From Sphingomonas bacterium (lineage in GTDB: Bacteria; Pseudomonadota; Alphaproteobacteria; Sphingomonadales; Sphingomonadaceae): 64,000 nucleotides of DNA. Positions 17,986 through 25,798 of this stretch are shown here, in pieces. The number at the start of each line of letters is the position of its first letter. Position 1 is the first letter of the stretch. The translations under genes were made by a program, and so were the position numbers. The stretch covers positions 1 to 64,000 of the forward strand of contig NZ_JAQGLK010000053.1 of the NCBI RefSeq assembly GCF_028292925.1. The letters run 5' to 3'. Under the pieces are notes generated by a model. It was not told where the DNA came from, did no database searches, and was given only the letters and a program-made list of their open reading frames with translations.

Positions 17986-18716
17986 CACACCTCGCTGCCG
18001 GCCGTCGCTGGCCCCGCATCGCGCTGCCGGACGGTGCGGAACTCGATCTTCTTGTCGTAGGGGGCGCCGAGGACGAGCCGCTTGATGTAGATGCCCGGCA
18101 CGTGGATCGCATCGGGGTCGAGGCTGCCGACCGGCACGATCTCCTCGACCTCGGCGACGGTCATGTAGCTGGCGGTGGCGGCGGGCTGATTGAAGTTGCG
18201 CGTGGTCTTGCGGAACATCAGGTTGCCGCTCTCGTCCGCCTTCCAGCCCTTGATGATCGACAGATCGGCACGGATGCCGCGTTCGAGGACGTAGGTTTCG
18301 CCGTCGAACTCCTTGGTTTCCTTGCCCTCGGCCACGATCGTGCCGACCCCGGTCTTGGTGTAGAAGCCGGGGATCCCCGCGCCGCCTGCGCGCATCCGCT
18401 CAGCCAGCGTGCCCTGCGGGCAGAACTCGACCTCCAGTTCGCCGGCCAGATACTGGCGCTCGAATTCCTTGTTCTCGCCCACGTAGGAGGAGATCATCTT
18501 GGCGACCTGCCGGGTGCGCAGCAGCTTGCCGAGCCCCTCATTGTCGATCCCGGCATTGTTCGACGCGACCGTCAGCCCGGTGACGCCGGAGGCCTGGATC
18601 GCATCGATCAGCCGTTCGGGGATGCCGCACAGCCCGAAACCCCCGGCGCAGATGGTCATGCCGTCGAACAGCAGCCCGTCCAGCGCGGACCGGGCATCGG
18701 GATAGACTTTCTGCAC
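17985..18716 (-). CDS. 3-oxoacid CoA-transferase, subunit A
   Basis: Alpha subunit of the CoA-transferase, 243 residues. The N-terminus contains the family signature CAGGFGLCGIPERLI, followed by ASNNAGIDNEGLG; further on GAGIPGFYTKTGVGT and GNLMFRKTTRNFN match the succinyl-CoA:3-ketoacid type. The start was placed at a GTG (18716) because GGAGA lies eight bases upstream; the open frame further upstream does not resemble the family. It faces the dioxygenase gene across a 170-base divergent region containing a perfect palindrome. Confidence 0.92.
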   Translation of the reverse strand: MQKVYPDARSALDGLLFDGMTICAGGFGLCGIPERLIDAIQASGVTGLTVASNNAGIDNEGLGKLLRTRQVAKMISSYVGENKEFERQYLAGELEVEFCPQGTLAERMRAGGAGIPGFYTKTGVGTIVAEGKETKEFDGETYVLERGIRADLSIIKGWKADESGNLMFRKTTRNFNQPAATASYMTVAEVEEIVPVGSLDPDAIHVPGIYIKRLVLGAPYDKKIEFRTVRQRDAGPATAGSEV

Positions 18717-18758
18717 GCATCGTCTCCACGATCTTCGTGCGCCAGATAGGCGCCCGCG

Positions 18759-18772
18759 TTGACGCGCGTCAA
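18759..18772. promoter_or_regulatory. 14-base perfect palindrome between scoA and the dioxygenase gene
   Basis: TTGACGCGCGTCAA is a perfect inverted repeat lying 43 bases before the scoA start and 115 bases before the dioxygenase start. It is in the only shared control region of the two divergent units, so it is a candidate operator. No regulator gene is adjacent, and its identity is unknown. Confidence 0.45.
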
Positions 18773-18886
18773 TCGCATGGGGGCGTTGGCGATTGCACGT
18801 CCGCCAGCACCATGGCATCTTCGTAACGAACGAGACGATCCCGGAAGATGCCGGGACGTGTGCGAGACGATGCGAGGAACATGACG

Positions 18887-20353
18887 ATGGCAGCGCGCGC
18901 CTTCCCCCCCAGCCTGCACTATCAGGGCCTGAATGCGCCGGTGCGGATGGAGATCGACATCCGCGACCTGCCTGTGGAGGGGGAAATCCCGGCCGAGATC
19001 GCCGGTGCCTTCTTCCGCGCGGTGCCCGATCCCGCGCACCCGCCGATGCTGGGGGAGGATGACAACGTGCTCTCCGGCGATGGCATGGTCGGCCGCTTCC
19101 TGATCGAGGACGGCCATGTCGATTATACGACCCGGTACGTCCGCACCGAGCGGTTCGAGGCGGAGCGCAAGGCGCGGCGGTCCCTTTTCGGCAAGTATCG
19201 CAACCCCTTCACGGACGATCCTTCCGTCGCCGGGGTAGACCGCACCGTCGCCAACACCACCCCGATCTGGCACGCGGGCCGGCTCTACATGACCAAGGAG
19301 GACGGCCGCGCCTACCGCGTGGATCCGATCACGCTGGAAACGATCGGCCGCTGGGACTGGAACGGGGCGCTGAAATCCGAGACGATGACGGCGCACGCCC
19401 GCATCGATCCGGAGACGAACGAGATGTTCGCCTATGGCTATGAGGCCGCCGGGCTCGCCAGCCGGCAGATCGCCTATTTCATCGTCGGCCCGGACGGGGA
19501 GCTGCAATCCGAGCAGTGGTTCGAGGCGCCATATGCCGCGATGGTCCACGATTTCGCGATCACCGAGAAATTCGCCATCTTCCCGCTCTTTCCGACCACC
19601 GCCGATCTCGATCGCCTGAAGGCCGGCGGGGCGCACTGGGTGCATCAGCAGGATGCACCCAGCTGGATCGGCATCATGCCGCGCTATGGCAAGGTGGACG
19701 AGATGGTGTGGATCGAAGGGCCGGCCGGGGTCCACGCCTACCACTTCATGAATGCCTTCGACGATAACGGCGCGATCCAGATCGACGTCTGCCTGTCGGA
19801 CACCAACGCCTTCCCGTTCATCCGCAGCGCCTCCGGCATCGATCGCCACCAGAGCACGGTCCGCAGCTCGCTCAGCCGGTGGACGATCGATCTCGAGGCG
19901 AAGGCGATCACGGAACGGGTCGTCGGCCCGCCCGGCGACCTGCCGATGATCGAGCGCAAGGATCAGGCACGCCCCTACGGCCACGGCTGGTACATCACCT
20001 ACGATCCGAACCAGGGCCCGCCGATCCCCGCCGGCCCGGTCGAGACGGCATGCAACACGCTGTTCCGGATCGAACCCGGCAACGGCCGGCTGGAGGCGCT
20101 GGGCCTCGGCCCGACGCGGGCGATCAACGAACCCGTCCACGTCCCCTCCTCCGATCCCGGCCATGGCGGCTGGCTGTTGGCGGTGGTGGACGAGCGCGCG
20201 GGCGACGGCTTCAAATCGGCCTTGTGGGTGATCGAGGCGAGCGACATCGCCAAGGGCCCGATCGCCACGGTGCCCGTGCCCGTGCCGATGCGCCCGCAGG
20301 TCCATGGCTGGTGGGTTCCGCAGGCGGAGCTTGAGGCAGCCGCCCGGGCCTGA
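18887..20353 (+). CDS. Carotenoid-cleavage-family dioxygenase, lignostilbene type
   Basis: Non-haem iron enzyme of the RPE65/CCO family, 488 residues. The four iron-binding histidines are visible: H170 (TAHAR), H221 (VHDFAI), H286 (HFMNA) and H473 (QVHGWW). Tyr104 in FGKYRNP and Lys137 in TKEDG are 33 residues apart. That is the spacing of Tyr101 and Lys134, which bind the 4-hydroxyl of stilbenes in lignostilbene dioxygenases, with the same +3 shift as the first two histidines. Cleavage of a phenolic stilbene to two aromatic aldehydes is therefore the best guess. ATG 18887 was chosen because GAGGA is eight bases upstream; 18881 and 18848 are alternatives. Downstream aldehyde dehydrogenases would use its products. 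Confidence 0.85.
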   Translation: MAARAFPPSLHYQGLNAPVRMEIDIRDLPVEGEIPAEIAGAFFRAVPDPAHPPMLGEDDNVLSGDGMVGRFLIEDGHVDYTTRYVRTERFEAERKARRSLFGKYRNPFTDDPSVAGVDRTVANTTPIWHAGRLYMTKEDGRAYRVDPITLETIGRWDWNGALKSETMTAHARIDPETNEMFAYGYEAAGLASRQIAYFIVGPDGELQSEQWFEAPYAAMVHDFAITEKFAIFPLFPTTADLDRLKAGGAHWVHQQDAPSWIGIMPRYGKVDEMVWIEGPAGVHAYHFMNAFDDNGAIQIDVCLSDTNAFPFIRSASGIDRHQSTVRSSLSRWTIDLEAKAITERVVGPPGDLPMIERKDQARPYGHGWYITYDPNQGPPIPAGPVETACNTLFRIEPGNGRLEALGLGPTRAINEPVHVPSSDPGHGGWLLAVVDERAGDGFKSALWVIEASDIAKGPIATVPVPVPMRPQVHGWWVPQAELEAAARA

Positions 20354-20383
20354 CCCCCGATCCTGCCGCCTGGGTCGCGGGCA

Positions 20384-21265
20384 TCAGCCCGGATAGGATC
20401 GCATCCTCAGCCATAGCTGCGGCAGGCGGCGCCCTTCCGGCACCACCGCCTGCGCGGTCTGCTGGCTCATGCCGGATCGCACCGCTGCGGCGATCTTGCT
20501 CTGGTCGGTTCGTGCGCAGGCGACATCGATCGCGTGGCTATAGGCGAAACGGTTGAGCAGGCGCGACGTCACGCCCGGCCGGGCATGCTCGTGCAGTTCC
20601 ACGATGATATCCGTGCGGCGCAGCGCGGGCACCCTGCCCGGATCGAGCAGGCCGTTCTCATATCCTTCGATGTCGACGATCAGCAGCGCCCGGTCGACGC
20701 CGGACAATCTTCCCTCCAGCTCGGAATGATCGCACCAGCCGCCGATCGTCACCCTGCCCGCGACCCCGTTCTCCGCGGCGAGGGCACGGACGAACTCCTG
20801 CGATTTCGGATCGACGTCATAGGCGAACACCGCGGTATCCGGGCTGCCGACGGCGAACCCGACGGCATAATAGCCCTCGGCCGAACCGACATCGACGACG
20901 GCATCGTAGCGGGCCGCCAGCGCTTCGGAGATCCAGGGTGCGATTTCCTCCTCATAGCTTCCCAGAAGCTTGGGGCCGAGCAGGCTCCCGGTGGAGCGGG
21001 TGAAGTAACGCATCCCGGCGAACGGCCCGGTCGCAAGCCGGGCCACGCCGGGATCGATCCCGAGGGCGGCCATCGCGGCGGCATTGCGCCGATCCGTGCC
21101 ATGCGCCGCCGAATCGTTCGCGCCGGCGGCCTTGCGCCGTCCGATGCCCGTGACGCCCCAGACCTGCTTGAGAAGCGCCTCGGCCACGGGAGAGACGAAA
21201 TACAGCCGTTCCGTCCACGTCTGCGCCCGTCGAACGTCCGTGATCGCGTCACCAATTTCGCTCAT
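20384..21265 (-). CDS. SAM-dependent methyltransferase, FkbM-like
   Basis: A 293-residue soluble protein. The SAM-binding Rossmann motif is VVDVGSAEGYYAVGF, followed by an acidic strand end (FAYDVDPKS) and LIVDIEGYENGLL, which resembles the DVEG..L motif of FkbM-type methyltransferases; a VELHEH segment follows. The N-terminal 100 residues are unusual and not recognised. Start is the ATG at 21265, with GGGAG seven bases upstream. It converges on the dioxygenase gene, 30 bases apart. Acceptor is unknown; O-methylation of a sugar or phenol is possible. Confidence 0.7.
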   Translation of the reverse strand: MSEIGDAITDVRRAQTWTERLYFVSPVAEALLKQVWGVTGIGRRKAAGANDSAAHGTDRRNAAAMAALGIDPGVARLATGPFAGMRYFTRSTGSLLGPKLLGSYEEEIAPWISEALAARYDAVVDVGSAEGYYAVGFAVGSPDTAVFAYDVDPKSQEFVRALAAENGVAGRVTIGGWCDHSELEGRLSGVDRALLIVDIEGYENGLLDPGRVPALRRTDIIVELHEHARPGVTSRLLNRFAYSHAIDVACARTDQSKIAAAVRSGMSQQTAQAVVPEGRRLPQLWLRMRSYPG

Positions 21266-21390
21266 GCCCCGACTCCCGCACATCGATCCGGAGACGGGAT
21301 TTACCTATCGTCGGGCCGCGGGAGCGGGGAACCTCATCCGATGTGACTTCACTCGGACGGTCGGCTGGCTCCCCGCCCGCGCGCGTGGGA

Positions 21391-22308
21391 TCAGGTAAGA
21401 TCGCCCAGCGCGATCTTCGTGCCCGCCGCGGCCGCCTTGTTCGCTTCGCGGCGGAGGTGCTCGATGTGGAGCCGCCCCTCCGGCACATCGCCCTGGGGCA
21501 ACGCGGCCATCGTCATTTCGTATATTTCCTGAATGTCGGGGCCATGCTCCGGGTGGGTGAGGATCAGGCCCTTGTTGTCGCGGATGCCTTGCACCGTCTT
21601 CTCGCCGACTTCCTCGGGATCCATGCCCAGATCGAAGCCGGTGCCGAATTGTGCCAGTTCCGCCTCGTCGACCTTGCCGAGCCCGCTGTCGGCAAACTGA
21701 TCGGGCCGTTTCAGCGCCGAATCCCAGGCGTTGGTGCGGGTGAGGCCGGGGCACATCAGCGAAACGCCGATATTATGCGGCGCCAGATTATAGCGCAGGC
21801 ATTCGGTGAGGCCGCGGACGGCGAACTTGGACGCGGTGTAGATCCCCGCCTGCGGCCCGGCGATGAACGCGGCCATCGATGCGACGTTGACGATGTGCCC
21901 GCCCTCGCCATGCGCCTTGATCTTCGGGATGAAGCTCACCTGGCCGTTGACGACCCCGCCGAAGTTCACCCCCATGATCCAGTCGAAATCATCGTAGGTC
22001 GCCTCGTCGGTCGGCCCGAACACGCTGACCCCGGCATTGTTGACCAGGATGTGCACCTTGCCGAACGCATGCTCCACCTCGTCGGCGGCGGCGGCAAAGC
22101 CGGCCCGATCCGACACGTCGAGTCGGATCATCAGCGGCGCGGGAAAGCCTGCCTGCGCAAACCATTCGATCGCCGCATCGCGGTGGGTTTCGTTGCGATA
22201 GCTGAGCGCCAGTTCGCATCCCGCCCGTGCCAGCGCCTTGGCGATGCCGAGGCCGATGCCCGATACGCCGCCGGTGACGAACGCCGTCCGCCCCTCGAGA
22301 TCCTGCAT
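21391..22308 (-). CDS. Short-chain dehydrogenase/reductase
   Basis: NAD(P)-dependent oxidoreductase of 305 residues. The classical SDR pattern is complete: nucleotide loop TGGVSGIG (12-19), NNAG at 90-93, catalytic Ser144, Tyr157 and Lys161 in YTASK. The C-terminal 55 residues beyond the core (PEEVGEKTVQGI onward) are longer than usual and are shared by a subset of SDRs that act on bulky alcohols. A GAGG-type ribosome site precedes the ATG. It is divergent from the second SDR gene, with a shared 107-base promoter region. Substrate is unknown; an aryl or benzylic alcohol would suit the neighbourhood. Confidence 0.88.
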   Translation of the reverse strand: MQDLEGRTAFVTGGVSGIGLGIAKALARAGCELALSYRNETHRDAAIEWFAQAGFPAPLMIRLDVSDRAGFAAAADEVEHAFGKVHILVNNAGVSVFGPTDEATYDDFDWIMGVNFGGVVNGQVSFIPKIKAHGEGGHIVNVASMAAFIAGPQAGIYTASKFAVRGLTECLRYNLAPHNIGVSLMCPGLTRTNAWDSALKRPDQFADSGLGKVDEAELAQFGTGFDLGMDPEEVGEKTVQGIRDNKGLILTHPEHGPDIQEIYEMTMAALPQGDVPEGRLHIEHLRREANKAAAAGTKIALGDLT

Positions 22309-22360
22309 CCTTCCCTCCCCCTGCCATTGTGGTTCGCTGCTGCGGCTGCGCGCAGTTCGA

Positions 22361-22389
22361 TTGACATGGCAAAGCAGCGGGGCATGGTG
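22361..22389 (+). promoter_or_regulatory. Possible sigma-70 promoter for the SDR-ALDH-decarboxylase operon
   Basis: TTGACA at 22361-22366 is a consensus -35 box. The -10 position, 17 bases downstream (ATGGTG), is a poor match. It lies 27 bases before the TTG start of the SDR gene, so it could drive the whole plus-strand run. Confidence 0.35.
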
Positions 22390-22415
22390 AAGCGAAATCA
22401 CGGAGAGGATCGGGA

Positions 22416-23225
22416 TTGAGCGGTCTTGAGGGCGAGGTAGCACTGGTTACCGGCGGGGGACGCGGCTTCGGTCGGGCGATCAGCATGGCGCTTGCGTCGG
22501 CAGGCGCATCGGTGGGCGTGATCGCGCGCAGCCGCGACCAGATCGACGAGGTGGCCGGCGCGATCGAGTCGGCGGGCGGGCGCGCGCTGGCCGTCACGTG
22601 CGACGTCACCGATCGCGCGCAGGTCGCCGATGCCGTGGCTGCGGTCTCCCGGCGGTTCGGGCCGGTCTCCTTTCTCGTCAACAATGCCGGTATCGCCGGC
22701 CCCTACGGCCCGATCGCGGAAACGGATCCCGATGCGTGGTGGCAGGCACAGAAGATCCATCTCTATGCGCCGCTGCTGTTCTCCAGCGCGGTGCTGCCGG
22801 GGATGCTGGCGCGGGGCGGCGGCCGGATCGTCAACATCGCCAGTCGCGCCGCGATCATGTTCCAGCCGGGCCTGTCCGCCTATGTCGTCGGCAAGTCGGC
22901 GCAGGTGAAGTTCACCGAGCACCTCGATGCCGAGACGCGCGACAAGGGGGTGCGCGCCTTCGCCCTCCAGCCCGGCGACGCGCCGACCGAATTTGCCCAC
23001 GCGACGATCAACGATCCCGGCGCAAAGGAGCATCTGCCGGGCATGCTGGAGATCCTCGGCAAATGGGTCGATGAGGTCGATCCCCGGCCGGTGCTCGACA
23101 AGTGCGCCGAAAAGGTCGTCGCGATCGCGGAAGGACGCTGGGACCGGATTGCCGGCCAGTATCTGGATGTGGACTGGGACTGGAACACCACCGCCGCGAC
23201 GGAACGGCAGACCCGCCACGATTGA
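22416..23225 (+). CDS. Short-chain dehydrogenase/reductase
   Basis: A 269-residue SDR with TGGGRGFG as nucleotide loop (12-19), NNAG at 89-92, Ser143, and Tyr156/Lys160 in YVVGK. Translation starts at TTG with GAGG eight bases upstream; the next in-frame candidates would cut off the nucleotide-binding strand. It opens a plus-strand run (SDR, aldehyde dehydrogenase, decarboxylase, transporter) with small gaps, so it is the first gene of an operon. The C-terminus (GQYLDVDWDWNTT) is not typical of fatty acid reductases, which favours a catabolic alcohol or diol substrate. Confidence 0.9.
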   Translation: MSGLEGEVALVTGGGRGFGRAISMALASAGASVGVIARSRDQIDEVAGAIESAGGRALAVTCDVTDRAQVADAVAAVSRRFGPVSFLVNNAGIAGPYGPIAETDPDAWWQAQKIHLYAPLLFSSAVLPGMLARGGGRIVNIASRAAIMFQPGLSAYVVGKSAQVKFTEHLDAETRDKGVRAFALQPGDAPTEFAHATINDPGAKEHLPGMLEILGKWVDEVDPRPVLDKCAEKVVAIAEGRWDRIAGQYLDVDWDWNTTAATERQTRHD

Positions 23226-23273
23226 CGGCGCAGCACTGCTGCCGAAACCCTGACATTTGAATGGAGAGACGAG

Positions 23274-24719
23274 TTGGCCGAAGGCTATGACACCGAACTG
23301 AAGCTCTTCATCGACGGCGAATGGATCGGCGCGGAGGGACGCGACACCCACATCGTCGTCAACCCGGCCACGGGCGAGGCGCTGGGCGCGCTGCCGCTGG
23401 CCAACGCCGACGATCTCGATCGGGCGCTGGATGCGGCGGCGCGCGGCTTCAGGATCTGGCGCGCGGCGCCGGCCGACCAGAAAGCGGCGGTGCTCTCCGG
23501 CGCGGCGCGGCTGCTGCGCGAGCGGATCGACCGGGTCGCCCGCATCGCCACGATGGAGGAAGGCAAGCCGCTGCCCGAGGCCCGCGGCGAGGTGATGATG
23601 GCCGCCAACCTCTTCGATTTCTACGCGGGCGAGGTGAAGCGGATCTATGGCCGCGTCCTCGTGCGCCCGGCGGGCACGCTCAGCCGGGTGATGAAGGAGC
23701 CGGTCGGCCCCATAGCGGCCTTCTGCCCGTGGAACTTCCCGATCGGCAATCCCGCGCGCAAGCTGGGTGCGGCGGTGGGCGCCGGCTGCTCGATCGTCGT
23801 CAAGCCGCCGGAGGAAGCGCCGGGCTCCGCGATCGAGGTGCTGAAGGCGCTGCTGGATGCCGGGTTGCCGAAGGAAGTCGCCAGCATGGTGTTCGGCGTG
23901 CCCGACACCGTCTCGCGCCACCTGATCGCCTCGCCCGTCACCCGCAAGGTCAGCTTCACCGGATCCGTGCCCGTCGGCAAGCACCTGGCGAAGCTCGCCG
24001 CCGAGCAGATGATGCGCACCACGATGGAGCTGGGCGGGCATGGCCCCGTGCTGGTGTTCGACGATGCCGATCTCGATCGCACGCTCGATCTGCTGGTGCC
24101 GCACAAGTTCCGCAACTCCGGCCAGGTGTGCGTGTCGCCGACCCGCTTCTACGTGCAGGAAGGCATTTACGACCGCTTCGTCCGCGAGTTCGCCGAGCGG
24201 GCAGGCAAGCTGAAGGTCGGTGACGGGCTGGACGCGGCGTCGAACATGGGGCCGATGGCGAACCCGCGCCGGCCGGATGCCATCGAGGCGTTCGTCGAGG
24301 ATGCGGTGAAGGTCGGCGCACGTGTTGCCGCCGGCGGGACGCGGGGCGGCGGCACCAGCGATGGCGGCTTCTTCTTCCGCCCGACGGTGCTGGCGGACGT
24401 GCCGCTGGAGGCGCGGATCATGAACGAGGAGCCGTTCGGCCCGATCGCGCTGATGCGCCCGTTCAAGACGTTCGACGAGGCGATCGAGCAGGCCAACCGC
24501 CTGCCCTATGGCCTGGCCGCTTATTGCTTCACCGAGAATGGCCGCCGTGCCCTTCTGCTCGGCGATGCGATCGAGAGCGGGATGATCGGCATCAACACCG
24601 TCGGCATCGGCGGCGCGGACTCCCCCTTCGGTGGCGTCAAGGATTCGGGCCACGGATCCGAGGACGGACCCGAGGGGCTGGAGGCCTGCCTCGTCACGAA
24701 GGCCATTCACCAGGCCTGA
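23274..24719 (+). CDS. NAD(P)-dependent aldehyde dehydrogenase
   Basis: A 481-residue ALDH. Catalytic residues are present: Asn154 in CPWNFP, Glu252 in MELGGH and Cys286 in NSGQVCVSPTRF, with the cofactor loop FTGSVPVG. The sequence is closest in feel to the succinate-semialdehyde/aryl-aldehyde branch (N-terminal LFIDGEW, VCVSPTRFYV). A TTG start with GGAGAG six bases upstream is used, 48 bases after the SDR gene. With the dioxygenase and decarboxylase nearby, oxidation of an aromatic aldehyde to a carboxylate is likely; the exact substrate is not deducible. Confidence 0.92.
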   Translation: MAEGYDTELKLFIDGEWIGAEGRDTHIVVNPATGEALGALPLANADDLDRALDAAARGFRIWRAAPADQKAAVLSGAARLLRERIDRVARIATMEEGKPLPEARGEVMMAANLFDFYAGEVKRIYGRVLVRPAGTLSRVMKEPVGPIAAFCPWNFPIGNPARKLGAAVGAGCSIVVKPPEEAPGSAIEVLKALLDAGLPKEVASMVFGVPDTVSRHLIASPVTRKVSFTGSVPVGKHLAKLAAEQMMRTTMELGGHGPVLVFDDADLDRTLDLLVPHKFRNSGQVCVSPTRFYVQEGIYDRFVREFAERAGKLKVGDGLDAASNMGPMANPRRPDAIEAFVEDAVKVGARVAAGGTRGGGTSDGGFFFRPTVLADVPLEARIMNEEPFGPIALMRPFKTFDEAIEQANRLPYGLAAYCFTENGRRALLLGDAIESGMIGINTVGIGGADSPFGGVKDSGHGSEDGPEGLEACLVTKAIHQA

Positions 24720-24748
24720 GCGTACAGGAACCTATTCGGAGCGAAGAC

Positions 24749-25798
24749 ATGACCGAACTGAAGACCGGCGGTGCCCAGGGCTATCTGCGCATCGCCACCG
24801 AGGAAGCATTCATCACCCAGGGCGTACTCGACGCCTATATGCGGCTCGTCGCGGAAGGGTTCGACGATCCGGGTTTCGCCAGCCTGTGGGGCTTCTATTC
24901 CAGCTCGCCTTCCGCGCGCGGCGTGCAGATCCGCGACGGGCTGCTCTCGCTCGGCACCAAGCGCCTGGCCGATATGGATGCGGCGGGGATCGACAAGGGC
25001 ATCATCGCCCTCACCGCGCCTGGCACCCACGTCTTCCAGGCGGACGAGGCCAAGGCGCTGACGACGGATGCGAACGACCAGCTGGCGGAGGCGTGCCGCG
25101 CACATCCCGACCGTTTCGTGGGGATGACGGCGATCGCCCCGGCCGATCCGGCATGGTCCGCGCGGGAGATCCAGCGCGGCGCGGATCTTGGCTTCAAGGC
25201 GGTGATCCTGAACGGCCACGTCAACGGCGAATATACCGATCACGAAAAGTACTTCCCGATCTTCGAGGCCGCCGAGGCGCTCGGCACGCCGATCTACCTG
25301 CACCCGCAGGGGCCATCGAAGGGGCTGATCGCGCCGCTGCTGGAACGCGGGCTCGACGGAGCGGTGTACGGCTTCGGCGTCGATACCGGGCTGCACCTGC
25401 TGCGGCTGATCGTGACGGGCGTGTTCGATCGCTTTCCGAACCTGAAGCTGATCGTCGGCCATGGCGGTGAGGCGCTGCCTTACTGGTCGTACCGCCTGGA
25501 TTACATGCATGCAGCGGGTGTGAGGTCGAACCGGTACGAGTTCCTGAAGCCGCTGAAGCTCGGCGCGATCTCGGCCTATCTGAAGACGAACGTGTTCGTC
25601 ACCTTCTCGGGCATGGCGTTCCCGCCGGCGATCCGCTTCTGCAAGGAAGTGCTGGGGATGGAACGGATCATGTACGCCATGGACTACCCGTACCAGTACG
25701 AACCCGACGAGGTTTCGGCGCAGGACGACATGGAGCTGAGCCCGGAGGACAAGCGCGCCTTCTTCCAGACCAACGCCGAACGCATCTTCAACCTCTGA
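24749..25798 (+). CDS. Amidohydrolase-family aromatic decarboxylase, LigW-like
   Basis: A 349-residue TIM-barrel protein of the ACMSD/gamma-resorcylate decarboxylase group. Its opening (LKTGGAQGYLRIATEEAF), the SLWGFYSSSPSAR stretch, DYMHAAGVRS and MDYPYQY follow LigW, the 5-carboxyvanillate decarboxylase of Sphingobium SYK-6, as I remember it. Expected Mn-binding and catalytic residues are Glu19, His185 in YLHPQ, His238 in VGHGGE and Asp312 in MDYPY. It would remove a ring carboxylate placed next to a phenol. The ATG has GGAG upstream; its TGA overlaps the transporter start. Substrate is inferred, not shown. Confidence 0.82.
   Translation: MTELKTGGAQGYLRIATEEAFITQGVLDAYMRLVAEGFDDPGFASLWGFYSSSPSARGVQIRDGLLSLGTKRLADMDAAGIDKGIIALTAPGTHVFQADEAKALTTDANDQLAEACRAHPDRFVGMTAIAPADPAWSAREIQRGADLGFKAVILNGHVNGEYTDHEKYFPIFEAAEALGTPIYLHPQGPSKGLIAPLLERGLDGAVYGFGVDTGLHLLRLIVTGVFDRFPNLKLIVGHGGEALPYWSYRLDYMHAAGVRSNRYEFLKPLKLGAISAYLKTNVFVTFSGMAFPPAIRFCKEVLGMERIMYAMDYPYQYEPDEVSAQDDMELSPEDKRAFFQTNAERIFNL

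Noticed and set aside
22398-24710. 770-codon open frame on the minus strand
   Set aside because: Antisense to the SDR and ALDH genes; composition only.
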